Source of the DNA: Mesostigma viride
Lineage: Eukaryota > Streptophyta > Mesostigmatophyceae > Mesostigmatales > Mesostigmataceae
Assembly (NCBI GenBank): GCA_009746045.1
Contig: RPFO01000026.1
Span: 4,950,649-5,001,536 of the forward strand
Reading direction: 5' to 3'
DNA: 50,888 nt
The notes under the pieces were generated by a model, which saw only the letters and a program-made list of their open reading frames with translations, was not told the origin of the DNA and did no database searches. The position numbers were made by a program, and so were the translations under genes. How positions within the stretch are numbered: position 1 is the first letter of the stretch; each line of letters begins with the position of its first letter. Shown one piece after another: positions 29,540-38,956 of the stretch.

Positions 29540-30140
29540 TGTCACTGTTATACGCCGTCATCTGTGGTGCTACTGAGGCAATACTTGGCAATCATGTTCA
29601 GCAAGCTCTATTGAAATCGCATGCAAAATTTCAGATCTGTGTGAACTCATTTACGCTACCTGTGGTGCATTATATATCCAAAATTAGCGCGAGAGTGACG
29701 CTTGACAGCAGAATATTGTAGTTAGTTGGTGTTCAATCAGGGTGCAACTTTGCAGCCAGCCTGCAGATGTTGCAAGTAATGTGTTTGCTTATTTCCAGGT
29801 TAATCTGAGCTCATTTGCATTGTTTATTAGTGCATTTAATGATCCATGAAATGCTCCAAATGACCGTATATGTGACGGTTGACAGCATAATTTCTTGCCA
29901 TCCCGTCTCTGTCAGGGGTGCAACTTGGTAATTGAGCTGAATGTAATATATTAATTAAATGTGTCTGCCCATTTCCAGGTCAAACCGACGTTAATTGTGT
30001 TATTTGTGGAATTAAATATGAATAAAACTGGCGATTTTTGCGTTTTTTTATGCTTTTGGACATCACCGTTCAGTGAGCACCAGGTGGCCAACCAAGGTGC
30101 AACTTGGCACAGTAAAACTAGGTATCATAAGGAAGCTTGC
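29540..30140. repeat. Degenerate ~178-bp tandem repeat, about three copies
   Basis: Anchors recur at 177-180-bp spacing: GACGCTTGACAGCAGAAT (29696) and GACGGTTGACAGCATAAT (29873); GTGCAACTTT (29741), GTGCAACTTGG (29919) and again near 30096; GTTTGCTTATTTCCAGG (29782) and GTCTGCCCATTTCCAGG (29962). The copies are strongly diverged, so this is an old array. Confidence 0.6.
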
Positions 30141-30260
30141 CACTAAGTTTGACCGTCATCTGAATATTACTGCAGCTAGGAGGAATTAGATATTCCTTTT
30201 TTGGCACTTTCAGACCGTTGTGGAAACCTCAGAACTAGATCAATACTTGTCCAAAATTAA

Positions 30261-31685
30261 TTAATTAATAGCTACCTTACTAGCGTCTGTAGCTACCACG
30301 AAGGGTTTAGTAGTATCCGGTAGGATGAGTACGGGAGGGGAGAGGAGTAGGGATTTTAGACACTGAAAAGCCGACTGACATTCACTACTACAGACAAAGG
30401 GGATATCCTTCTTTAATAAATGATTAATAGGGGCTGCTATAGTTGCGAAACGCGGGATAAAACGCCTATAGTAAGAAGCAATCCCTAGAAAACTACGTAC
30501 ACCTTTAACGTCGGTAGGGGTAGGCCATTCCTGAATTGACTTAGTTTTATCCGGGTCGGTAGCGACCCCGGCATCTGACAACACGTGTCCTAAAAATGGT
30601 ACACTCCTACCCGAACGAACTTTAGCACGGCGAGCCCACAAGGAATTTTCAGCCATTATTTCTAATACTTTCTTTAAATCACGTAGGTGCGTTTCAAAAT
30701 CAGGAGAATAAATGAGGATATCATCTAAGTAAGCTTGAGCACAAGAACGATCGTGCTCAGATAAAGAAACAGAGGAGAAGGAAGGATCCTTTAAATCAGA
30801 TGACACTTGAGGAAGGTGAGAATTCCCCATAACAGGTCTAAGAACTTCATTCATTAACATTTGAAAAGAGGCAGGAAAGTTACAGAGTCCCATGGCCGCT
30901 ACTCTAAACTGGTAATGACCAAAAGGGGTAGCAAAGGCGGTTTTATGGCAATCCTCAGGAGCTATACGTAGTTGCCAAAAACCATCCGCACAATCCAGTA
31001 CCGTGAAACACGTGGAACCTTTAACCTTATTAAATATATCATCATAATATGTTAGGCGTTTCCATTGGTCTTATCGTAGTATAGAGCTTTGACATGGCTC
31101 TGTATATAGGTTTATAGCTGGGCGTTTGCTTTGGTTTGAGTGATTTCACTCTGCTGTAAGTAATTATATTTTTAAAATATATCATCAATACGAGGTAGAG
31201 GGTATTTAGACTTCACAGTAATATCATTTAACTTCCTATAATTGATCAGTAACGAGGCGAAACTTGCCATTTGGCTTAGGAACTAACAGGACACCAGCTG
31301 TGTAGGGGGAGTTACTAGGCTCTATCAATCCTGCTTCTAATAGTGACACTAGAATCTGTTTTAGTTCCTTTAATTCGGTAGGGCCCATTCTATACATCGG
31401 AGAGTGCGTAGGAACTGCACCGTCCTTGATAACTACACTGTGTAAAACAGAACGAGGAGGAGGATAAGAAGGAGTCTTTTCTTCAAAAACTTTTGAGGAA
31501 TCTATCACAGCCATGTATCTTACTATTTCATTTTCAGTAAATCCCACTCCTATTGTATCCACTGTGTTTACATCTATATCCACACTATTATTAGTGATAG
31601 GTATTTCCTGTACTTCTAACTGAAGGAACATACATAATAAGTATCCATATTCCTTAAGTTCAGATCGCAATTCATCATTGGACAT
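30261..31685 (-). pseudogene. pol: Ty3 RT and start of RNase H, broken
   Basis: Reading the minus strand from 31685, the RT fingers ([30 protein letters not shown]) run to about 31247, where a 4-nt addition shifts the frame just after the TD of LVTD. The next segment is interrupted by a 131-bp retroposon (31044-31174), which also duplicates 12 bp within the DDIF motif. From 31031 the frame is open again: TVLDCADGFWQL, FRVAAMGLCNFPASFQ, catalytic YLDD in QAYLDDILIYS, FLGIASYYRRFI and the start of RNase H (VVATDASKVAI), and it then stops at the truncation. The gene cannot make an active enzyme as it stands. Confidence 0.88.
31044..31174 (+). mobile_element. Short retroposon inserted in Ty3 RT, longer copy
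   Basis: 131 bp flanked by the 12-bp target duplication AAATATATCATC (31032-31043 and 31175-31186). Removing it restores the RT motif. The last ~90 bp are nearly identical to 28488-28574, differing at one base (GTTTG/GTTTC). The 5' 40 bp are unique to this copy. No coding capacity. Confidence 0.85.
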
Positions 31686-32172
31686 TAATTAATACTTCAG
31701 GTATAGGTCTTACAGGAGGATCAACAGGTGTAGGAGGAGTAATATCTACCAAGGATAAATTTTCTAATCTATAATGACGTTCCGGTACCCAGTAAGAGCT
31801 ATCTGGAAACCAAATGACCATGGTATCATAATTAATGGTAATCTTATTATCCTGGTGCCAATCTAATCCTAGTAATACGTCAGCGGTAGTGATAGGGCCT
31901 ATAGTGGCCGTCAGGTTGACAGTACGTCCTTGTATGACCATGGGAAGGGACACCGTACCCGGGGAATGACTGGTGCGACCGTCAGCATAATGAACAGTGA
32001 CAGGTTTGGTGTGAGGGATAGGGACTAGTCCTAAACGCCTAACTAGGGCCTCGCTCACAAAGGAGCTAGCCGCACCGCTATCTACTAACACAGAGACATT
32101 CAAAAGTTCATCAGCATGCAAGAAGGGGTCTACAACAGTGTGGGGAACGGTTAAGCCACCATTCAAAAACAT
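31675..32172 (-). CDS. pol: Ty3 retropepsin
   Basis: 165 codons overlapping the RT frame by 11 nt. The catalytic triplet is D-S-G-A in VLVDSGAASSFV, and the ADVLLGLDW flap motif lies about 75 residues later. It aligns with the protease of the first Ty3 element over its whole length, including the VHYADGRT/VRYADGNK and VIWFPD segments. It would process gag-pol. No internal stop is seen, although the downstream RT is broken. Confidence 0.85.
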   Translation of the reverse strand: MFLNGGLTVPHTVVDPFLHADELLNVSVLVDSGAASSFVSEALVRRLGLVPIPHTKPVTVHYADGRTSHSPGTVSLPMVIQGRTVNLTATIGPITTADVLLGLDWHQDNKITINYDTMVIWFPDSSYWVPERHYRLENLSLVDITPPTPVDPPVRPIPEVLINVQ

Positions 32173-32301
32173 AAGAGGACGGACACGTAGTGGTAGGGAT
32201 GATTCAGCTCCTACATGCAGAGGTTATAAAAACAGGCAGGCAAAAATTATTATCTGGGGTACTATCTAAGGACCTGTCCAGGTTACCCCCGGCTGACAGG
32301 C

Positions 32302-33240
32302 CTACTGTTCCCCCTCCCCCCCCAAATCCATAGGAACTAACCCCGAAGAAGACCCTGGCGTAAAAGCCACTGCTGGAGGGTCACGAGGGATCGAAGAGGG
32401 TGCGGGAGCCTGATTATCATAGGGGAACCCTGGGGGTCCTGTCTGCACAGCATTCAGCCTACTAGGGGTAGCTGAGGGAATGCGTCCTGGATTGGGACGA
32501 ATGGGAGCACGCTGAGGGGTACGAGGAGGGCGAGCGTCGGGATGAGGGGGAGCACCCGAAAGGAACTTGGGGCACTCACGTTTAAGATGACCTACTTCCT
32601 TACAATGATAGCATGTGATATGAGAGACATCAAGAGCTGAAAGGTCAGTAACGCAAATATCTAATTCTTCTACATAGGAGTTCTCCTCCTCAGGGGTAAG
32701 GATAATATTATTAATACGGGAACGGGTAGGAAGAGAAGGAGTAGTGAAGAAATCTGCTACTCGTAGGAGATGCTGACGCACATGCTTGAGGGGCAGATCA
32801 GTAAAACGGTAGGCAGAGAACTGGCGCTTGACTTCACGTAATAAGGGTCTACTGAGGCCTTGGAGGAAGCGAGCACGTACTTCTGCGCCCGACAAATCCC
32901 TAATTCGTACCATCTGTGCATCAAATTCTTTCATATACTCCTTAAACGATTTAGTACCCTGCTGCAAGGTACCAAAGGCTAGTCTATCCTGCCAGTCTGC
33001 ATCAGGAGGGACTAAATGGTTCTCTAAACGCTTAAACAATTCTGCTACTGAGTTAGGGTAGGCATGAGAGGCCAAAGACTCACACTGGATAAGGTTAGCA
33101 AGCTCAGGAGTAATACAGGTAGTAAGATAGTGAGGAACTAGTACAGCATCAGAGAGACGCCATCTATTATGATTTTGCCACGACTCTGTATTCTGGGTAA
33201 GCAACATAATGAAAGTGAAGAACTGTTGAGGGGTAGACTT
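32302..33240 (-). pseudogene. gag: Ty3 gag, capsid and nucleocapsid, downstream half
   Basis: Capsid-like helices with a YPNSVAEL-x-KRLE and F-x2-LQQGTKSF-x-EY pattern parallel the first Ty3 gag. A zinc knuckle CYHCKEVGHLKREC follows near residue 210, then a Pro/Arg-rich tail. The true N-terminal half lies at 36071-36897, separated by the gag-only LTR element whose TSD GACTT lies at the break (33236-33240). The ATG at 33246 is partly supplied by the inserted LTR, so it is not the native start. Confidence 0.85.
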
Positions 33241-33786
33241 TGTCAAAATGTAGGACAGGTGGCAGGCTTAAAGATCGAATAATGCTTTACTGATTTTATA
33301 TATTGACTTTGAGTCGGCGTACAAACGGGTAGCCATGACAATTGCAGGGGCAACATTAAGTGGAAAAACACACTGTCGCAGTATCCGTCGATCTGGAAAT
33401 AATCTACGGTATAAGTTAAAGTGCATCCAGCCGCCACACACAAGTGGGTGGCTTACATCAACACTAAAATGATGCGTCAGATCACTAGTATGCAAGTACA
33501 AGGACATTGCGCCTCCAGGGCAGCACTTAGTGAACATAGGGTCGGCGCGTAGCGCGGAGCCAGGCAAATTTTGTCAGACGGCTACAGTACCACTGGCTAC
33601 AGTACCACTGGTTACAGTACCACTGGTTACAGTACCACTAGGGTACGGATGTCAGCTAACTAATATATTTAGCTAACTAATATACTTAGTAAAATGTAGG
33701 AGAAAGTAGTCATATAAGTTCCGGTATACCCGAAACTAGCACACTCAATTAAAAGACTGTCAGGCATATTGGGGCATATCCTGACA
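33241..33786 (-). repeat. Gag-only element 3' LTR
   Basis: 546 bp. Contains four close copies of a 16-17-bp unit GGYTACAGTACCACT near 33580-33640 and a repeat of CTAACTAATATA. The adjoining internal side begins CCCCCCTT (33787-33794), which on the minus strand is the polypurine tract AAGGGGGG. Confidence 0.93.
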
Positions 33787-34166
33787 CCCCCCTTGCATAC
33801 AATGTGCCTGTTCCCCCCTTGCTCAGAGAAACCTATAGCTAGTGAGGGTATAGCCGGGTACACTCCCATGGCACCCCCCTTACACGGCTATCTGGTTGGA
33901 GCTGAGAGGAGACTTGATGACTGTAGCCCCCAGGTGTCCCTGGGAGTGCGCCACAGTGGCGGTCGCTTGGAGAATGCCGGTGACCCTAGAAAACCTTGGT
34001 TGTGGCTGCTGTTGCTGGGAAAAATGCTGGGACCCTGGAAAGACATCCGGTGGCCCCCAGGTGTCCCTGGGAGTGCGCCACAGGAGAAAAGAACACAGGT
34101 GGACTGTTTGATGCTGGTACTGCAGTACTGGTCACTGCTGGCTGCTGGCATGAAGACCTGCACCTG

Positions 34167-35243
34167 TCACGTCTGGCAGGGCGGGCGACTAGCCGCTAGC
34201 AATGCAGGAGGGCCAGAGGACGGGTTGGGGGGGCTGGCTGCTGTCGCCTGCTGCAGTGCAGGTTGAAAAGCTCCAGGGCCCACGTCTGGTGCTAGCTGGG
34301 CCCAGCTGGCTGCTACCCCTTGTTCCCTGTCCCGGGGGGAGCTGGATAAGGCGTTTAGAAGCAGAAACCGGGGGGGAGGTCGGGGCCTCGTGGGAGGGCG
34401 CCGGGGTGTCGGTGGTGTGGTGGGCGGCGGGCCCGCCGGTGTTGCCGCGAGTGTTCCGTAGGTGAGGATACTTCCACCAGCAGGTGGGCTCCTGATGAGA
34501 GGTGCGACCGCAGTGGGTGCAGCTGGGCCGCTGGATCCCGCCATTGTGACCGCCACGCCCCCTGCCACGGCCGGTGCCACGGCCACCGCGTCCAGAGTGG
34601 GAGGTATGATACACCCCGGTGGCCTCCGCGGAATCTTTGTTACCGTGCACAAGGTCCCAGGCCTTAAGAAGGCCGCCTTAGTTTCCTGTAGGGTGATACC
34701 GTCCCCAAGGTTCAATTGTGCAAGGGACGGTAGCAACTCCTCGGTCACGCCGGCGAGCAGATTCTCGGCCAGATCCTCGGGTGCCATTTTGGCGCCGGTG
34801 GCAATCAGGTCGTTATAAGTTAATTCCCCGTCGGTTATATATTGCCGCATTGTGACGCCGGGTTCCAGCTTCATTCGATTTAGCTTGCGGCGTAGTGCTC
34901 GCCGGTTGCTCATCTGCAGTTTGAGATGCTCATATTCTTCACAGATGCGATGATATGCCACGCTGCCAGTTTTCTGAGTAACACTGTTTGCCACTTTGAG
35001 TGCCGGTCCAACGAGGCACTGACAAAGGGCCGCAAAAAGAATCAGGTCGCGTTCCTCATTGACCTCGGTGCCAAGCAGGACAGACAGCATCCCGAATGCT
35101 GTCACTACGGCCAGAAAAGGAATCTTCGTGTTATCCCACTTTACTGGGTCGAGGCCGTCGAACTGTGTAATATTTTTGCAGGCCTGTAGAATGTTGAGAT
35201 CTTTCGTCGCTTTCGTAGCTGCTGCTGTCGCGGCTGCGGACAT
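34167..35243 (-). CDS. gag: Copia-type gag of the gag-only element
   Basis: 358 codons. Residues 20-190 match the layout of copia gag (UBN2-like): F-x-GLDPVKWDN near the start, a helical core with RR-x-LRRKLNRMKLEPGVTMRQYI and a LA-x-NLLAGVTEELLPSL segment. After about residue 193 (near 34665) the natural sequence continues in a second frame that holds a Gly/Arg-rich stretch and a CX2CX4HX4C knuckle (CTHCGRTSHQEPTC, about 34480-34520). A one-base frame break therefore separates capsid and nucleocapsid. As the two LTRs appear identical, such an early mutation is suspicious and may be an assembly error. Confidence 0.8.
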   Translation of the reverse strand: MSAAATAAATKATKDLNILQACKNITQFDGLDPVKWDNTKIPFLAVVTAFGMLSVLLGTEVNEERDLILFAALCQCLVGPALKVANSVTQKTGSVAYHRICEEYEHLKLQMSNRRALRRKLNRMKLEPGVTMRQYITDGELTYNDLIATGAKMAPEDLAENLLAGVTEELLPSLAQLNLGDGITLQETKAAFLRPGTLCTVTKIPRRPPGCIIPPTLDAVAVAPAVAGGVAVTMAGSSGPAAPTAVAPLIRSPPAGGSILTYGTLAATPAGPPPTTPPTPRRPPTRPRPPPRFLLLNALSSSPRDREQGVAASWAQLAPDVGPGAFQPALQQATAASPPNPSSGPPALLAASRPPCQT

Positions 35244-35509
35244 GATTGTCTCGGCAAGGTGAAAATCTGGAGACAGCCGAGAAAGCCGGAGACGCTCAAT
35301 CCGTAATGGTAAAGATTAAGACTAATATGCGACGATGGTTGAGAACAGCAAATACGAGGTAGAGACGATCGTCTAAATACTGGAGTTCTTGAATTTCGAT
35401 ACAGGGAAGCCCGTCTAGGATATGCACGACTGGCATAAAGTGCCGACGTCGGATTCAGGGAGTCAATTTGCCCGATAAATCGGACCAGTTTCAGCAATTT
35501 AGTTGGCCA

Positions 35510-35524
35510 CCCCGCTCGATACCA
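35510..35524 (-). promoter_or_regulatory. Primer-binding site, initiator-tRNA-Met type
   Basis: Directly inside the 5' LTR the minus strand reads TGGTATCGAGCGGGG, close to the classic TGGTATCAGAGC initiator-methionine primer site. It fixes the orientation of the gag-only element. Confidence 0.8.
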
Positions 35525-36070
35525 TGTCAAAATGTAGGACAGGTGGCAGGCTTAAAGATCGAATAATGCTTTACTGATTTTATATATTGACTTTGAGTCG
35601 GCGTACAAACGGGTAGCCATGACAATTGCAGGGGCAACATTAAGTGGAAAAACACACTGTCGCAGTATCCGTCGATCTGGAAATAATCTACGGTATAAGT
35701 TAAAGTGCATCCAGCCGCCACACACAAGTGGGTGGCTTACATCAACACTAAAATGATGCGTCAGATCACTAGTATGCAAGTACAAGGACATTGCGCCTCC
35801 AGGGCAGCACTTAGTGAACATAGGGTCGGCGCGTAGCGCGGAGCCAGGCAAATTTTGTCAGACGGCTACAGTACCACTGGCTACAGTACCACTGGTTACA
35901 GTACCACTGGTTACAGTACCACTAGGGTACGGATGTCAGCTAACTAATATATTTAGCTAACTAATATACTTAGTAAAATGTAGGAGAAAGTAGTCATATA
36001 AGTTCCGGTATACCCGAAACTAGCACACTCAATTAAAAGACTGTCAGGCATATTGGGGCATATCCTGACA
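35525..36070 (-). repeat. Gag-only element 5' LTR
   Basis: 546 bp, apparently identical to 33241-33786; flanked by the primer-binding site on the left and by TSD GACTT on the right. Confidence 0.93.
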
Positions 36071-36789
36071 GACTTAACATCCAACTTGGGTAGGTTAGCA
36101 AAGAGGGGAAGAGCAGGGGGCTTAGGGGGATTAGACAAGTCAGTTTTACCCATGGGGCCACTGTCTTCCACTGCTACATACGTGGGATAGAAAGAAGGAA
36201 GAGGAAAGGTTTTGGATAGAGGTCTAGAAGGGGCCACCGTTTCAGGATGGTGCCCATAGGAGAAGGGAACAGTATATTGTTCACGCAAGGAGGAGTAGGC
36301 AAAATGATCATAGTTTCTATCATCTAGGGGCATGGTACTAAAATCACTATTAACTTCTAAATCAGCCACACGGGTAGGGACCTGGGCAGCCTCGTAGGCC
36401 GTATCAGGGTAGGACCAAGAGGCAGGGGGATAAAAAGGAACTGCACTAGGGCGCCCAGAAGGGCCGACAGGGGCAGGGGTACGACCCGTGTGAAAAGAAG
36501 GGATGGAAGGCACAGGGTGGGTAGGAGGTCTAGAAACATTGTCAGCGAGTGAGGACCTAATTGAAGGCTGAGCCAAGGTTGCAGGAGGGGCAGGGGCCTG
36601 GTTCAGGGTAAAGTCATCACTAAATCTGACACGCATACGTTGTTCATAGGTAGGTGGAGTAAGAGAGGGACGACGGCGACCACCAGTAACAGGAGAAGGA
36701 GGTGAGGTACGAAGATAACCTTGAGGGGTGAGATGGTGAACCGTTTCCAGGGAGTCCCGTCTATTACCACGAGTACTGGTATTGTTATT

Positions 36790-36847
<58 letters not shown>

Positions 36848-36897
36848 GCAGTAGTATTGGTAGGTATAGGCGACATATCTCCACCCACTGGATCCAT
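36071..36897 (-). pseudogene. gag: Ty3 gag, N-terminal half
   Basis: About 275 codons from ATG 36897 to the gag-only LTR insertion. The N-terminus has a polyasparagine run from an ATT/AAT microsatellite (about 36792-36847), where the first Ty3 gag has polyglutamine. The rest is Pro/Ser/Arg-rich and disordered, with a short segment (LPKLDVKS) leading into the capsid half at 33240. It is the same protein as 32302-33240, split by insertion. Confidence 0.82.
36792..36847. repeat. ATT microsatellite within gag
   Basis: About 18 ATT units, read as AAT (Asn) on the coding strand. Confidence 0.9.
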
Positions 36898-36992
36898 CGT
36901 TAATTAAATAAAGGAATAGGAATCTAACTGGAAGCAATAACGGAAAAGGACAAGGCCTAATTTAAAGCAAGGAAAGAAAAGAAAAGCTTTTC

Positions 36993-38954
36993 ATGTCCCA
37001 CGTAGCTCCCACAAAAACCAGCATCTTCATTAAAACAATAAGTGGAAGCATACATGTGACACTAATTGACATGCCCGGAGGCACGCCGTTCAAGGCCCTT
37101 CATGAAGTACGTTGCCCTAGAGGCAACCAAGACACGGGTGGGTGGGTGGGGAGCAAAGAAAGAGGCCGACAAAACCAGCCAGAGCGGCTTTTAGTCGCAA
37201 AACCTCCCTTATCCCTAGCTAACTGACGTCATTAAACCCTTATGTTTAGTGGATGCTAGTAAGACGCTAACCGTACAGACCGGGGGTAGAATATCCCGAA
37301 TCTGCACGGCTAGTATTAAATAATGCGTAGGTTGTTCTTTTCAGGGGCACTGCACCTCACGCCCCGTTCCGCCCGGGTATAATCAACCCAAGCGCGGAAC
37401 GCACATTTTATTTAATTCATTTTTCAACCATGCACTATATTGCATCTACTAATCACAAAAGCTCTAGCCAAACAGCTACGAGTAAACACTACGACCTATA
37501 AGCCGCTCATCCAGCGGCCTCTTGTTCCCGCATTCACGTATAGAAGAAACTCCGTTCAAAGAACCCCGATTCATGTCCCACGTAGCTCCCACAAAAACCA
37601 GCATCTTCATTAAAACAATAAGTGGAAGCATACATGTGACACTAATTGACATGCCCGGAGGCACGCCGTTCAAGGCCCTTCATGAAGTACGTTGCCCAAT
37701 CACCCCCGCCCTGGCTTTCCCTTGAAGCCGCACTCCACCTTGCTCGTTGTCACAAGTGACCGCCCTGCCGCAAAACGGGAGCCCCCCCACATCGGGAGGC
37801 GTGTGCCCGGCGGCTGTGGATGCGTGGCCAGGCCCAAAAAGGCCCAGCGCATTTGCACTGCGATTGCGCACGGCCAGCCTATCATGACCCCTCTCGGGGC
37901 CCCGAGTCGGTACCGCTATGGCCGTCTCCCCATAGACCCGGGGTGCTTCGAGAAAAAACGTGGACCTAGCCCAGGCCCCGCCAGCCCGGATGCCCGAGGC
38001 CACAGCCCCAGGCACCTGGCTGAACGAGAGTCCGTTCAGCCAAGACCGCATTCCCCCCCGAGGTTTCTATGCGTGGGGAAAAAATTTCTAGCTTAGGCGC
38101 TTTTCCCATCGCCGTCCCCAGCCCCAGCCACCCCCCCTCGGCGGAAGGCAATTGCAAAGTTTGCTGGCCAGCAGCAATTTCCGAAGAAAAATCCGCAGGC
38201 CGCGGACCGAGACACGGGTCGCCAGTGCCAGCCATCCGGCTCCAACCCGGGGTGCAAGCATCTCCAGGTACGGAGCACCAGCTCGCGCACTGGGCCGACC
38301 AAGCGACAGTTGAGCACCTGTCACGGCATCCGGCCCACCAAAGACCCCAAGCTGGGGAAAAGGTGCGGACCGGAGGTAATCATTTTCTTTTCTTTTAGTT
38401 AACCGGGCGAGGAACTACGCCTGGCCGGTTAACAACTGGAAGTCTCACCACTGGCCAAGTGGCCAGTGCAACCAGTGCTTTTGGGATTTTGCTCCGCAGC
38501 ACCCATAGCTGCGGCTGCCGCCGCAACGACAACGAGCAAAGAAAGAGGCCGACAAAACCAGCCAGAGCGGTTTTTAGTCGCAAAACCTCCCTTATCCCTA
38601 GCTAACTGACGTCATTAAACCCTTATGTTTAGTGGATGCTAGTAAGACGCTAACCGTACAGACCGGGGGTAGAATATCCCGAATCTGCACGGCTAGTATT
38701 AAATAATGCGTAGGTTGTTCTTTTCAGGGGCACTGCACCTCACGCCCCGTTCCGCCCGGGTATAATCAACCCAAGCGCGGAACGCACATTTTATTTAATT
38801 CATTTTTCAACCATGCACTATATTGCATCTACTAATCACAAAAGCTCTAGCCAAACAGCTACGAGTAAACACTACGACCTATAAGCCGCTCATCCAGCGG
38901 CCTCTTGTTCCCGCATTCACGTATAGAAGAAACTCCGTTCAAAGAACCCCGATT
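36993..38954 (-). mobile_element. Split-direct-repeat element, second family
   Basis: C1 (36993-37117), linker with a G-quadruplex motif (37136-37151), D1 (37151-37571), C2 (37573-37697), internal (37698-38533), D2 (38534-38954). The architecture is the same as the element at 18318-20455, with related ends (ATGTCCCACG and CCCCGATT) and a related first repeat (both contain CTCCCA-AAAACCAGCAT), but most sequence differs, so this is a sister family. D1 and D2 are both 421 bp and differ by at least one base (AGCGGC/AGCGGT). The internal region has no RT or recombinase. It sits upstream of gag in the second Ty3 element and abuts another split-repeat element on its right. Confidence 0.78.
37136..37151 (+). 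other. G-quadruplex-type linker, second family
   Basis: GGGTGGGTGGGTGGGG between C1 and D1: four G tracts with single-T loops, the same position as the linker in the other family though flanking sequence differs. Confidence 0.85.
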
Positions 38955-38956
38955 TA

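Larger units (their letters stand above)
33241..36070 (-). mobile_element. Gag-only LTR retrotransposon (TR-GAG type), copia-like
   Basis: 2830 bp with two 546-bp LTRs (33241-33786 and 35525-36070), ends TGTCA...TGACA, and a 5-bp duplication GACTT (33236-33240 and 36071-36075). The LTRs appear identical over their length, so insertion is very recent. The internal 1.74 kb encodes only a gag; no protease, integrase or RT is present, so it relies on another element's enzymes. Confidence 0.93.

Noticed and set aside
31044-31174. Spliceosomal intron in RT
   Set aside because: No GT-AG boundaries fit, and another copy with its own target duplication lies outside any gene.
36993-38954. Helitron
   Set aside because: No CTRR 3' end with hairpin and no insertion between A and T; the ends share CCGATT and ATG with the recombinase-type family.
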